This document shows positions 1-6,732 of a stretch of DNA of 18,393 nt, in pieces (positions within the stretch are counted from its first letter, which is position 1; every line of letters starts with the position of its first letter). A program made the position numbers and the translations under genes. The notes under the pieces were generated by a model that was not told where the DNA came from, searched no databases, and worked only from the letters and a program-made list of their open reading frames with translations. Origin of the DNA: SURF-43 sp964628985 (GTDB lineage Bacteria > Chloroflexota > Dehalococcoidia > UBA2979); assembly GCA_964628985.1 (NCBI GenBank), contig CAZVNJ010000042.1, positions 1 to 18,393 on the forward strand, written 5' to 3'.

Positions 1-189
1 CTGGACGGCGGCGTAAACGTCGTCGTTGACCGCGAGTCGGTCCCGATGATCTCGGGTGCCGAGATCGACTTCGTCGAGGACCTGATGAAGTCGGGCTTCA
101 CGATCTACAACCCGAACGCGGTGTCGGCCTGCGCATGCGGCTCATCGTTCCAGACGGGCTCGAACCCGGGGACACCGCGTCCCTGCTAA
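1..189 (+). CDS. A-type iron-sulfur carrier protein, 3' end only (IscA/ErpA/HesB family)
   Basis: Only the last 62 codons lie in the window; the 5' end is cut off at base 1. The reading frame contains a VPMISGAEIDFVEDL stretch and then the C-terminal CACGSSF signature. This is the CxC-GxSF motif that, with one upstream cysteine (outside the window), binds an Fe-S cluster in A-type carriers. Such proteins accept clusters from the ISC or SUF scaffold and hand them to apo-enzymes in the cytoplasm. The tail after the motif (QTGSNPGTPRPC) is slightly longer than in minimal ErpA and ends in an extra cysteine next to the TAA stop. A strong terminator follows 20 bp downstream, so this gene ends its transcript. 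The family is clear; which member (ErpA, IscA or SufA) cannot be told from the fragment. Confidence 0.9.
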   Translation: MDGGVNVVVDRESVPMISGAEIDFVEDLMKSGFTIYNPNAVSACACGSSFQTGSNPGTPRPC

Positions 190-209
190 CAGGCCCAACT
201 GACCGATCC

Positions 210-236
210 AAGAGGCCCCGCGATGCGGGGCCTCTT
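210..236 (+). terminator. Intrinsic terminator-like hairpin after the Fe-S carrier gene
   Basis: There is a perfect 12-bp stem, AAGAGGCCCCGC (210-221) with GCGGGGCCTCTT (225-236), and a 3-nt GAT loop. It begins 20 bp after the TAA stop. The trailing sequence TTGCGTGT is only partly T-rich, which is usual in high-GC genomes. It separates the Fe-S carrier from the next gene, whose start is 60 bp further on. Confidence 0.85.
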
Positions 237-295
237 GCGTGTGGCGGGCGTCCGGGGCGGCGTATCCTGCCTCGGTAGGGCAAGGGAGTGGGCGG

Positions 296-739
296 ATGCA
301 GGCCTGGATCAACGTCGGGACGCCGGAGAACTTCGAGATCCTGCGCAAGCGAAAGTTCGACCTCTCGCCGTTCAAGGCCTCCCGCAGGCGGCAGACGGCG
401 GAGATGCAGCCGGGAGACCGCATCGTCTACTACCTCACCGGCGTCGTGCAGTTCGGCGGCGTGGTCGAAGTGACGGGGCCTGTCCGTGAGGACACCAGGG
501 ACCTTGGCCTGCACTCGGAGGTCAAGGAGGAGGAAGACTACCCCTTCCGCCTCCCGACGAAGCCCGTCGTGATCGCGAAGCCGGGCAACTACGTCGAGGT
601 GCGCGAGATCACTGACCTGCTGGAGAAGACCCGTCCCTTCGGCCCGAAGAAGCTCGGCATGGCGTTTCGCGGTAACGTCCACAAGATCTCGCAGCATGAC
701 CTCGACGTGATCGAGCGGCTCGTGCGCGAACGCGCGTAA
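296..739 (+). CDS. EVE domain-containing protein
   Basis: A 147-residue single-domain protein. It opens with the AWINVGTPENFEIL stretch, then has MQPGDRIVYYLTGVVQFGGVVEV (about 37-59), matching the beta-strand core of the EVE family in the PUA-like superfamily. Length and domain order fit a stand-alone EVE protein. Some EVE domains are known to bind modified DNA bases; others may act in RNA metabolism, and nothing here identifies the ligand. I chose the ATG at 296 because an AAGGGAG ribosome site lies 8 nt upstream and homology starts at residue 2; the in-frame extension to 239 runs back toward the terminator. A possible -10 box TATCCT is at 263-268. It is followed after 10 nt by a PspC gene in the same direction, so they are probably co-transcribed. 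Its neighbours do not suggest a restriction or defence island. Confidence 0.85.
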   Translation: MQAWINVGTPENFEILRKRKFDLSPFKASRRRQTAEMQPGDRIVYYLTGVVQFGGVVEVTGPVREDTRDLGLHSEVKEEEDYPFRLPTKPVVIAKPGNYVEVREITDLLEKTRPFGPKKLGMAFRGNVHKISQHDLDVIERLVRERA

Positions 740-749
740 GGCAGACACG

Positions 750-1187
750 ATGAACGAGCCAGCGCCTCGACGGATGATGCGGAGCAGCGACCGACGGCTG
801 GGTGGAGTGTGCGCCGGCATCGCCGACTATTTCGCGCTCGACCCCACGCTCGTCCGGGTGGTCGCAGTCCTCCTCCTGCTGGTCGGCCCCCTCGGTGGCC
901 TCACGTTCCTCGGCTACATCGTGCTCTGGATTGTGCTCCCGGAGTCGCCAGAGCCCGCCGGCCGAGGGGCGGCAGCACCCCGGCGGCAGACCGACATGGG
1001 CTTCATCCTGGGCCTCGCGCTGCTTGCGGCGGGAGCGTGGCTGCTGATCGGGCGCATCGGATGGATGGGGATGGGTTGGATGCATGGCTGGGGCCCGGGC
1101 TTCGGCTCAGGCTTCGGCGGCGGGCCACTATTGATCATCCTCATCGGTCTGATCGTCGTCATGGTCTCTCGACGCAGAAAGTCGTAG
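750..1187 (+). CDS. PspC domain-containing membrane protein
   Basis: A 145-residue protein with an N-terminal PspC domain: the RRLGGVCAGIADYFALDPTLVR signature (about 15-36) is followed by a first hydrophobic segment (about 36-63, ending in the typical LWIVLPE). Two further hydrophobic segments follow at about 84-101 and 126-140, separated by a Gly/Trp/Met-rich loop (WMGMGWMHGWGPGFGSGFGG). The end RRRKS is basic and probably cytoplasmic. In enterobacteria PspC takes part in the phage-shock envelope-stress response. Stand-alone PspC proteins like this one are widespread and mostly uncharacterised, and no pspA or pspB gene is visible here. The start follows the EVE stop by 10 nt with a weak AAGG site. 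Family assignment is firm, function is not. Confidence 0.88.
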   Translation: MNEPAPRRMMRSSDRRLGGVCAGIADYFALDPTLVRVVAVLLLLVGPLGGLTFLGYIVLWIVLPESPEPAGRGAAAPRRQTDMGFILGLALLAAGAWLLIGRIGWMGMGWMHGWGPGFGSGFGGGPLLIILIGLIVVMVSRRRKS

Positions 1188-1219
1188 CAGGCGGCACTCG
1201 TCGCAGGATCGAGGGCGGC

Positions 1220-1765
1220 ATGACAGAGTCCACGCACCAGTCCGTGGCGGCGGAGCAGCTCACGCTACTCGTCGGCCGTCTGCTGGAGAACTGCGCGGAG
1301 AGCGTGGCGGACCTGACGCACGATCAGATCCACTTTCGCGCTTCCCCGGTCTCAAACTCGATCGCGTTCGAGATCTGGCACGTCACCCGCACCGTGGACA
1401 ACGTGCTGTTCTTCGCCTTCGACCGGGAGCAGCCGGTCTGGCTGCGGGACGGATACGAGCAGCGGTTCAACCTGCCGAAGGTGGCACAGGGGACGGGGAT
1501 GGCTCCTGAGGAGGCGCACGCCCTCCGTTTCCCCGAACCGGCGGCGCTCGTCCAATACATCGAGGCGGTGGGGGCGTCCGGCTTGCCACGGCTCGCGTCG
1601 CGTACGCCCGAGTACCTGGCCACCGTCTCGCTGATCCGTCCGTGGGGTGAGCGCCCGCGTTCGGAGCACCTCTGGCAAGTTCTGGTGGCGCACGGCAACG
1701 GGCACCTCGGGAGTGTCTCTATGGCACGTGCGATCCTTGGACACAGGGACGTGATCGGCCTCTAG
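1220..1765 (+). CDS. DinB family protein (putative metal-dependent enzyme)
   Basis: A 181-residue protein with the DinB/YfiT four-helix-bundle pattern. It has EIWHVTRTVDN with H54 near the end of helix 2, and AHGNGHLGSVSMAR near the C-terminus with H158 and H162. These three histidines match the metal-binding triad of the family. Members include damage-inducible DinB of Bacillus and thiol-dependent transferases; the substrate here is unknown. The ATG at 1220 is preceded by GAGGG with 5-nt spacing, and it is chosen over a long upstream extension that would overlap the PspC gene. It lies 32 nt after PspC and is probably in the same transcript. A second DinB-like gene at 3512-4042 has lost these histidines. 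Confidence 0.82.
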   Translation: MTESTHQSVAAEQLTLLVGRLLENCAESVADLTHDQIHFRASPVSNSIAFEIWHVTRTVDNVLFFAFDREQPVWLRDGYEQRFNLPKVAQGTGMAPEEAHALRFPEPAALVQYIEAVGASGLPRLASRTPEYLATVSLIRPWGERPRSEHLWQVLVAHGNGHLGSVSMARAILGHRDVIGL

Positions 1766-1817
1766 TGGCGCGGGGTGGGCTGGGCCTCGTGCTAACCTCC
1801 ATGTGCGGAGGGGCAAC

Positions 1818-3515
1818 GTGCCCGACGACTTACCTGCACTCTCCCTATCGTCCGGCTCGCCAGGGGCGGCGCCATGGATGGATTGGGGCCCCCAGGCCTT
1901 CGAGCACGCCCGCGCCACATCTCGTCCGGTCCTCTTGATCCTTGGCGGCGCGTGGGATGGGGGCGACGACCGCCTGACGGCCGCGCTGACCGATCCTCGC
2001 CTCCTCACCCTGGTCGCCCGCATGATTCCGGTGCGCGTGGATGCCGAGGAGCGCCCGGACGTGGCCGCCCGTTACGGGCCTGCGCCCGCGGCGCTGGCCC
2101 TCACGCCGGACGGGGAGCCGTTTGACCGCGCCGCGCCGGATGTCGAGGCCGTCGTCACGCTGGCCACCTCTGCTCTGGCCCGCTGGGACGGTGACCGGGA
2201 GGACGTCCTCTCGGAGGCCGAGACGGCGCGGATCACACGCGCGGCCGAGAGCGCAGCGGCCGCCTACCGCCGCAACGGCGCGGCCCTGACGCCGGCGATC
2301 CTGGACATCGCGCTGGACCTCCTGGACTCCGGCGACCTCGACACGACGGGCAGCCCGCAGGCTGCCCGGCTGTGGCGCTATGCCCACCACCGGCGACGGA
2401 CGAGCGGAGCCATCGAGCGTGCCCGCCAGGCAGCCGCCGAGGCATTGCGGCGGGCGGCCCTCCCCGATGGCGTCTGCCGTGCCGGCGAAATGGGCGATGC
2501 CCTGCTGGCCGTCGCGGAACTCGCCCGCGAGGACGAGAGGTGGGCGGAGGATCTGCGGCAGCGTGCGGAGGAGGCGGTCGCCTTCATAGACGTCGCGCTC
2601 GGCGATCCGGCCGGGGGGCTGCGACACGCCCTGCCACCCGCAGGGGCCCCCGTGTTCGCGGACTCCTCCGCGCGCGCGGCCCGAGGTCTCATCGAGGCCG
2701 GTGCGGCCTTCAACCGGCGTGACTGGACGGCGCGCGGTCTTCGTGCGGTTGAGTTCGTGGCGCTGCGCATGCGGGCCGGCGAGGCTGGGGTCTATCACGC
2801 CTGGGACGGCGAACCGCGCGTCCTGGGACTGCTGGCCGATCAGGTGGAGACTCTGCTGGCGCTACTCGCCGCATACGAGGTCACCGGCGTCACCTCCTAC
2901 CTGGAGTACGCACGAGGTATCGCACGGACGCTGGAGCGCGGCTGGTGGGAGCGCGGGCATGGCTTCCTGGACACGGCGGAGGGCCACGACGAGATCGGGC
3001 TCCTTGCTGAGCCACACATCCCGTTCGCGGCGAACGTGTCAGCGGCGGAGGCGCACCTGTGGCTGGCCCGCCTCACGCATGACGAACGCTACCTCGGCCT
3101 CGCGGTGGAGACCCTGAGCGCGATCATGCCGGCGTTTGAGAAACGCGGACTCGCAGCCGCCTCCTTCGCCCGCGTCGTGGACCGGTTCCTCACCGCCGAA
3201 CCCGAGGTGAAGGTGGTGGCGGAGTTCCCCGCTGGCGAGCCGGACCGCGTGGCTGACTCGCTGCACCGCGCAGCTTTGCGCCTGCCGATCGCGGCGCGCA
3301 CCGTGCAACGCCTCTCGCTGGCCACCGACGTGGCCCTCATGCGCGACCTCGGGCTTCCGGTGGACCGGCCGCGTGTCGCCTACGTCGGCGTGGGACGGGA
3401 CATCTCAGCGCCGATCACGGACGCGGAGGCAATGGGCGCCGCGGCCCTTGCCCTCGTCGGTTTCGGCGGCAACATCGATGACGATGAAGCCCACGAGGAT
3501 GACCTCGACCGCTAG
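1818..3515 (+). CDS. DUF255/YyaL-like thioredoxin-fold protein lacking the catalytic cysteines
   Basis: A 565-residue protein. The N-terminus (PWMDWGPQAFEHARATSRPVLLILGG, then IPVRVDAEERPDVAARYG) aligns by eye with the thioredoxin-like DUF255 domain of YyaL/spermatogenesis-associated protein 20. The rest is an alpha/alpha-toroid-like region with AYEVTGVTSYLEYARGIAR and a GFLDTAEG segment. In the family the position after the first strand is normally a CHWC-type motif; here it reads GGAWDGGDD (about 43-51), with no cysteine. The C-terminal motif, normally with cysteines, reads AYVGVGRDISAPITD (521-535). Only one cysteine is seen in the whole protein, in DGVCRAG. The start is GTG 1818 because GGAGGGG lies just upstream (about 1807-1813). 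It is shorter than the usual family length of about 650-700 residues. It is probably non-redox, with unknown function. Its TAG stop overlaps the opposing gene's stop. Confidence 0.75.
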   Translation: MPDDLPALSLSSGSPGAAPWMDWGPQAFEHARATSRPVLLILGGAWDGGDDRLTAALTDPRLLTLVARMIPVRVDAEERPDVAARYGPAPAALALTPDGEPFDRAAPDVEAVVTLATSALARWDGDREDVLSEAETARITRAAESAAAAYRRNGAALTPAILDIALDLLDSGDLDTTGSPQAARLWRYAHHRRRTSGAIERARQAAAEALRRAALPDGVCRAGEMGDALLAVAELAREDERWAEDLRQRAEEAVAFIDVALGDPAGGLRHALPPAGAPVFADSSARAARGLIEAGAAFNRRDWTARGLRAVEFVALRMRAGEAGVYHAWDGEPRVLGLLADQVETLLALLAAYEVTGVTSYLEYARGIARTLERGWWERGHGFLDTAEGHDEIGLLAEPHIPFAANVSAAEAHLWLARLTHDERYLGLAVETLSAIMPAFEKRGLAAASFARVVDRFLTAEPEVKVVAEFPAGEPDRVADSLHRAALRLPIAARTVQRLSLATDVALMRDLGLPVDRPRVAYVGVGRDISAPITDAEAMGAAALALVGFGGNIDDDEAHEDDLDR

Positions 3516-4042
3516 ATGTCCGGGTCGCCCGCCACGGGCGGCTCGTCTGGGCGGCGCGTGACGTCGCGGATGCGCTGCATGCGCCACATGGAGTCCAGGT
3601 CGCGCTCCGTCATCTCCTGCACCCAGGTCAGCACCTCGACCTCGCCACGGAACGGGTGGATGCCCACGTTCCGCCAGCGGCCCCCGGCGCTCTCAAGGAT
3701 CCACAGCGTCTCCTCGCGAAGTGTCGCGAAGTCCCACAGCAACTCGGCCACGTCTTCGGCGGTGTAGCGCTCTTCGTCCAGACCGCGTTCGCTGCGTCGC
3801 GCCGCGATCGATGCTCCATCAATGCGGAGCATCGCCTCGAGGGCCTGCTGGTCCTCGCGCTCGGCATCGCGGAGCATCCCGACAATCTGGGCGATGCTGG
3901 CGTCCTCCCCCTCGGGCACGACGTCCAGTAGGGCCTCGTCCATGCCGGCGGCGAGGCGAGAGATGCGGCGGCCCACCTCGCGCAGGGCTTTCACAAGGTA
4001 GCGGCGCCGGTCGCCGTGTACGGCGGTCAGGTACTGCGGCAT
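3512..4042 (-). CDS. DinB-like domain protein lacking the metal-binding histidines
   Basis: A 176-residue protein predicted to be largely helical. The pattern of helices (KALREVGRRISRLAAGMDEALLDVVP, IVGMLRDAEREDQQALEAMLR, LLWDFATLREETLWILES, GIHPFRGEVEVLTWVQEMTERDLDSMWRMQRI) matches DinB_2-type proteins, including the GxHPxxGEVT/L-like turn before the last helix. In active relatives the second helix carries a histidine (as in AHLADAERE) and the last helix carries HxxxH-like histidines. Here M56 stands at the first, and the last helix has none; only H9 and H129 occur. So the fold is plausible but metal binding is probably lost. I chose ATG 4042 over a TTG 12 codons upstream; GGAGG lies 15 nt before it, which is far. 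The gene is divergent from the VOC gene and convergent with the DUF255 gene, sharing CTAG. Confidence 0.65.
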   Translation of the reverse strand: MPQYLTAVHGDRRRYLVKALREVGRRISRLAAGMDEALLDVVPEGEDASIAQIVGMLRDAEREDQQALEAMLRIDGASIAARRSERGLDEERYTAEDVAELLWDFATLREETLWILESAGGRWRNVGIHPFRGEVEVLTWVQEMTERDLDSMWRMQRIRDVTRRPDEPPVAGDPDI

Positions 4043-4110
4043 GATGGCGATCGTGCGCCTCCGAGCGCGGCGAGGCAATGGGGCATTGACGCCTCCGGGG
4101 AGGTTTCTCG

Positions 4111-4488
4111 ATGGCTGAGCGCACTCCTCGGCTTGGCCTGCTCGACTACCTCCTGCTTCCGGCGCCGGATGTCGCAGGCCTCGTCGAGTTTTACCGAGTA
4201 GTCCTGGGCGCCACGGTAGTAGAGGAGGCCTATCCCGAGTGGGCGCGCGTCCGCGTGTCGAACGTCGACCTCGGGTTGCGTCAGGCTGCCCCCGGCAGTG
4301 GGGGCGCGAGGCCGGGCTTCCGCGTCCAGGACGTCCTGGCGCTCCGCGTGCACCTGGAGGCGTCCGGCGTGGCCATCGAGGGCGGCTACCAGGCGGTGCC
4401 CGGCGGTGTCCGCCTCACGTTCGTGGATGCCGCAGGTAACCGCGTGAACGCTATCCAATACGGGATCGATGTCCCCGCTCTCGCGTGA
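4111..4488 (+). CDS. VOC (glyoxalase/bleomycin-resistance) family protein, probable metal ligands replaced
   Basis: A 125-residue protein with the paired beta-alpha-beta-beta-beta layout of the vicinal oxygen chelate family. It has DYLLLPAPDVAGLVEFYRVVLGATVVEE (12-39), FRVQDVLALRVHLEASGV (70-87) and VRLTFVDAAGNRVNAIQYG (100-118). In metal-dependent members a histidine starts the first strand and a glutamate follows the final DPxGN turn. Here those positions appear to be Y13 and N113, and the mid-chain histidine position looks like R67. It may therefore be a binding protein, not a metal enzyme, although dimer-swapped ligands cannot be ruled out by eye. The ATG has a good ribosome site, GGGGAGG at 4097-4103. 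It overlaps the next gene by 20 nt, so the two are probably co-transcribed. Confidence 0.78.
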   Translation: MAERTPRLGLLDYLLLPAPDVAGLVEFYRVVLGATVVEEAYPEWARVRVSNVDLGLRQAAPGSGGARPGFRVQDVLALRVHLEASGVAIEGGYQAVPGGVRLTFVDAAGNRVNAIQYGIDVPALA

Positions 4489-4969
4489 CGTCGTGGAGCG
4501 AACTGCCGAGTTTTCACGTGACCGGCACTACCGCTATCGCCTCGAGCGCCGCTGGGGGGAGGGGCAACGGGTCTGCTGGGTCCTGCTGAATCCCTCGACG
4601 GCGGATGAGCGGCAGGACGATCGCACGCTGGGGCGCTGCATCAAGTTCGCGCAGGCGTGGGGAGCCGGCAGCATTGAGGTAGTCAACCTCTTCGGTCTGG
4701 TCTCCACGGATCCAGCGGCGCTTTGTCACGAGCCTGATCCAGTCGGCCCGGGGAACGTCTCGGCCGTGCTCCGCGCGATCAGTCGGGCGGACCTTGTCAT
4801 TGCGGGATGGGGTGACTTGAGGCCCGCCCTACGCGAGCGAGCGAGACCGCTGGTCGCTTCGGTGGCGAAGGGCGCGTGGTGCCTCGGCCTCACGAAGGAG
4901 GGACAGCCCCGGCATCCGCTCTACGTCTCCGGAGCCACCAGACGGGTCCCATTCAGGCCGCGGCGTTGA
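4469..4969 (+). CDS. DUF1643 domain-containing protein
   Basis: A 166-residue protein that fits the DUF1643 family across its length. It has RHYRYRLERRWGEG near the start, LLNPSTADERQDDRTLGRC (39-57), EVVNLFGLVSTDP (70-82), DPVGPGN (90-96), a VIAGWG strand, and CLGLTKEGQPRHPLY (138-152). These are the conserved blocks of the family. Its biochemical role is not known to me. The ATG lies within the 3' end of the VOC gene (20-nt overlap), which implies translational coupling. A perfect 8-bp inverted repeat follows 3 nt after the stop, just before the membrane-protein gene. Confidence 0.85.
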   Translation: MSPLSRDVVERTAEFSRDRHYRYRLERRWGEGQRVCWVLLNPSTADERQDDRTLGRCIKFAQAWGAGSIEVVNLFGLVSTDPAALCHEPDPVGPGNVSAVLRAISRADLVIAGWGDLRPALRERARPLVASVAKGAWCLGLTKEGQPRHPLYVSGATRRVPFRPRR

Positions 4970-4972
4970 CCC

Positions 4973-4998
4973 AGCGATCCCGCGCGCCGAGGATCGCT
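4973..4998 (+). promoter_or_regulatory. Perfect inverted repeat covering the ribosome site of the membrane-protein gene
   Basis: AGCGATCC (4973-4980) and GGATCGCT (4991-4998) are exact reverse complements separated by 10 nt. The element starts 3 nt after the DUF1643 stop and ends 2 nt before the GTG start at 5001. The GAGG ribosome-site candidate (about 4989-4992) sits at the loop/3'-stem junction. As RNA the hairpin could limit initiation. As DNA it could be a dyad-symmetric operator. There is no T-run, so a terminator is less likely. Confidence 0.5.
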
Positions 4999-5000
4999 CA

Positions 5001-5831
5001 GTGAATTCGGCATCACTCCCGTACACCGTGCTGATGCTCCTGGCCGAACTGGCCGTGGGGTCGCTGGCGATGGTCACGGTGTTCGACGCCCGCCGGCAGG
5101 TGACGGTTGGCTACGTGAAGGCCGGGGCCATGTTTGTCCTGCCGCTCGGCCTGCTCGCGCTGTGGACGGCCACCACTCTCGATGCGCGAGACGACCTGGA
5201 TGGCTACGCGCTGTCCGACGGCTGGCGAGAGCCTTTTGTCCTGACGTTTGGCTTCTTTGTGGCGGCCTCCGCCGGCTACGTGGTCACGGCCTTCTCACAG
5301 CGGCGCCGCGCAGGCCTGGTCATGGGCTCGCTCGGGAGTCTGATCGGGGCCGTGGCGCTGGTGCTACTGGCTGGATTCCTGGCTCCGCCCGCGTGGTCAG
5401 TTGCGGGCCTCGCCCTCTCAGTGTTCGCCTCTACGGCCGTCCTTGGTGGATCGCTGATGGCGATGACCTGGGGACACTGGTACCTGACGTCCGGGCGGCT
5501 GCCGAAAGAGCCGATGGAACAGATGTCACTCGTGGTGCTCGCGGCGCTGGCCGTGCAGGCATCACTCGTGCTCCTCGGCGCCGTGCTGCCGGCGCGGGAG
5601 GTGCCACTGTCGGATGGTGCAGAGATCGCGCTGACGGCGAACCCCGCCTTCTGGCTGCGCGTGGGAGTCGGCCTCATCTTTCCAATCGGGGTGACATGGC
5701 TTGCGTTCAAATCTGCGCAGATCCGGGGAATGATGTCTGCGACCGGGCTCCTGTACATCGCGCATGGCGCCGTGCTGGCGGGCGAGGTATTGGCGCGGGG
5801 TCTGTTGTTCACGACGGGCAACGCGGTCTAG
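5001..5831 (+). CDS. Multi-pass membrane protein of unknown function (GHWYL motif)
   Basis: A 276-residue, strongly hydrophobic protein with about eight membrane segments, near residues 10-28, 40-58, 78-98, 105-127, 132-155, 175-196, 217-236 and 246-268. No signal peptide is seen apart from the first segment. Between segments 5 and 6 there is MTWGHWYLTSGRLPKEPMEQM, in which H159, W160 and Y161 form a striking polar-aromatic motif at the membrane edge. I recall similar GHWYL-containing membrane proteins in other environmental bacteria, but cannot assign a named family with confidence. There is no transporter or respiratory-subunit signature that I can defend. GTG 5001 is the start, with GAGG about 8 nt upstream inside an inverted repeat. 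The ECF sigma gene follows after about 106 nt. Confidence 0.7.
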   Translation: MNSASLPYTVLMLLAELAVGSLAMVTVFDARRQVTVGYVKAGAMFVLPLGLLALWTATTLDARDDLDGYALSDGWREPFVLTFGFFVAASAGYVVTAFSQRRRAGLVMGSLGSLIGAVALVLLAGFLAPPAWSVAGLALSVFASTAVLGGSLMAMTWGHWYLTSGRLPKEPMEQMSLVVLAALAVQASLVLLGAVLPAREVPLSDGAEIALTANPAFWLRVGVGLIFPIGVTWLAFKSAQIRGMMSATGLLYIAHGAVLAGEVLARGLLFTTGNAV

Positions 5832-5937
5832 ATTCACGCTCACGTCCAGGTTGGCGATCGCGAAGCCAATCACGCATTTGCTCGGGCCGCGGCGTACGAT
5901 TGCCGTGCTCCTCCACCAGGGTCTACGAGGCCTCGCG

Positions 5938-6732
5938 GTGACCGAATCGACTTCCCGGCATGCGTTTGATGAGCCGTCCGGCCGGAGGCGGTCCTCCGCG
6001 CACGGGCGCGAATCCGAGCCGTTTCCTTCGACGCTGTCCGCTGCGCGCGCGCGAATCCGAGCACGCCTCGGAGACGTAACACCAACAGGCGGTGATCCAC
6101 GGCGCGACCGAGCGGCCGATGACGCCGACCTGGTTGCGGCCATCGCCCGCGGGGAAGTGGAGGCACTGGAGCGGCTCTATGACCGCTACGGGGCGCTCGT
6201 CTTCTCCGTGAGCCTGAGGGTGCTGCACGACCACCACCTCGCGGAGGATGTCGTGCAGGAGGTCTTCCACCGCCTCTGGCGGCAGCCGACCTCGTTCGAC
6301 CCGGTCCGGGGTCGGTTCATCTCCTGGCTGATGTCCGTCAGCCGGAACCGAGCCCTGGACGAGTTGCGACGCCGGAACCGGCGCTACCGCTCGGAAGAGC
6401 GTGACGAGGACCCGGAACGGGAGATCGCCGGGGGCGATCGCCTGGACGACCCCGAGGTGGGTGTGGTCCTGCAGGAGATGCGGGTGGTGGTCCGGGCCGC
6501 GATGACGCGACTGCCGGCCGCGCAGCGGGAGGTGATCGAGCTCGCCTACTTTGGCGGTCTGACACAGCAGGAGATTGCGGAGCGGACAGGTGATCCGCTG
6601 GGCACGGTGAAGACACGGGTGCGGCTGGGGATGCGGCGGTTGCGCGTCGCCCTGGCGGACTACGCAGATGTGACACCGCCCGCGCCGGACACACCGGACG
6701 AGGGGGGTGCGGAAGAGACGGGACGGGCGTGA
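5938..6732 (+). CDS. ECF RNA polymerase sigma factor, SigK-like, paired with RskA-type anti-sigma
   Basis: A 264-residue sigma-70 family protein. Region 2 covers about 63-150: DLVAAIARGEVEALERLYDRYG, LAEDVVQEVFHRLWRQP, RFISWLMSVSRNRALDELRRR. Region 4 covers about 184-240: LPAAQREVIELAYFGGLTQ, QEIAERTGDPLGTVKTRV, RLGMRRLR. Regions 1.1 and 3 are absent, as in ECF factors. It directs RNA polymerase to stress or signal-responsive promoters. GTG 5938 has a CGAGG site 7 nt upstream and is the last ATG/GTG/TTG before region 2, which leaves an unusual basic, probably disordered N-terminal extension of about 60 residues. The stop overlaps the anti-sigma start (GTGA), so the pair is coupled. A TACGAT at 5895-5900 could be a -10 element, with no clear -35. 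Confidence 0.88.
   Translation: MTESTSRHAFDEPSGRRRSSAHGRESEPFPSTLSAARARIRARLGDVTPTGGDPRRDRAADDADLVAAIARGEVEALERLYDRYGALVFSVSLRVLHDHHLAEDVVQEVFHRLWRQPTSFDPVRGRFISWLMSVSRNRALDELRRRNRRYRSEERDEDPEREIAGGDRLDDPEVGVVLQEMRVVVRAAMTRLPAAQREVIELAYFGGLTQQEIAERTGDPLGTVKTRVRLGMRRLRVALADYADVTPPAPDTPDEGGAEETGRA

Noticed and set aside
98..820. Minus-strand frame of 240 codons across the terminator and EVE gene
   Set aside because: It crosses a perfect terminator and two supported genes and has no domain-like sequence; a GC-skew shadow.
1845..2798. Long minus-strand open frame of 317 codons opposite the DUF255 gene
   Set aside because: It has no recognisable family, is rich in Arg/Gly/Pro as expected of antisense frames in GC-rich DNA, and lies wholly inside a gene supported by homology and a ribosome site.
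4043..4078. TTG start extending the minus-strand DinB-like protein by 12 residues
   Set aside because: The extra residues are a basic run (RRARRR) without similarity to the fold, and a TTG start without a ribosome site is less likely than ATG 4042.
296..4969. EVE and DUF1643 proteins as parts of a defence island
   Set aside because: No nuclease, methyltransferase, helicase or other defence gene is nearby, and the two genes lie almost 4 kb apart among ordinary genes.
6058..6070. 13-mer CGAGCACGCCTCG also present at 13228-13240
   Set aside because: One exact 13-bp match within 18 kb of GC-rich DNA is expected by chance, and the two contexts share nothing else.
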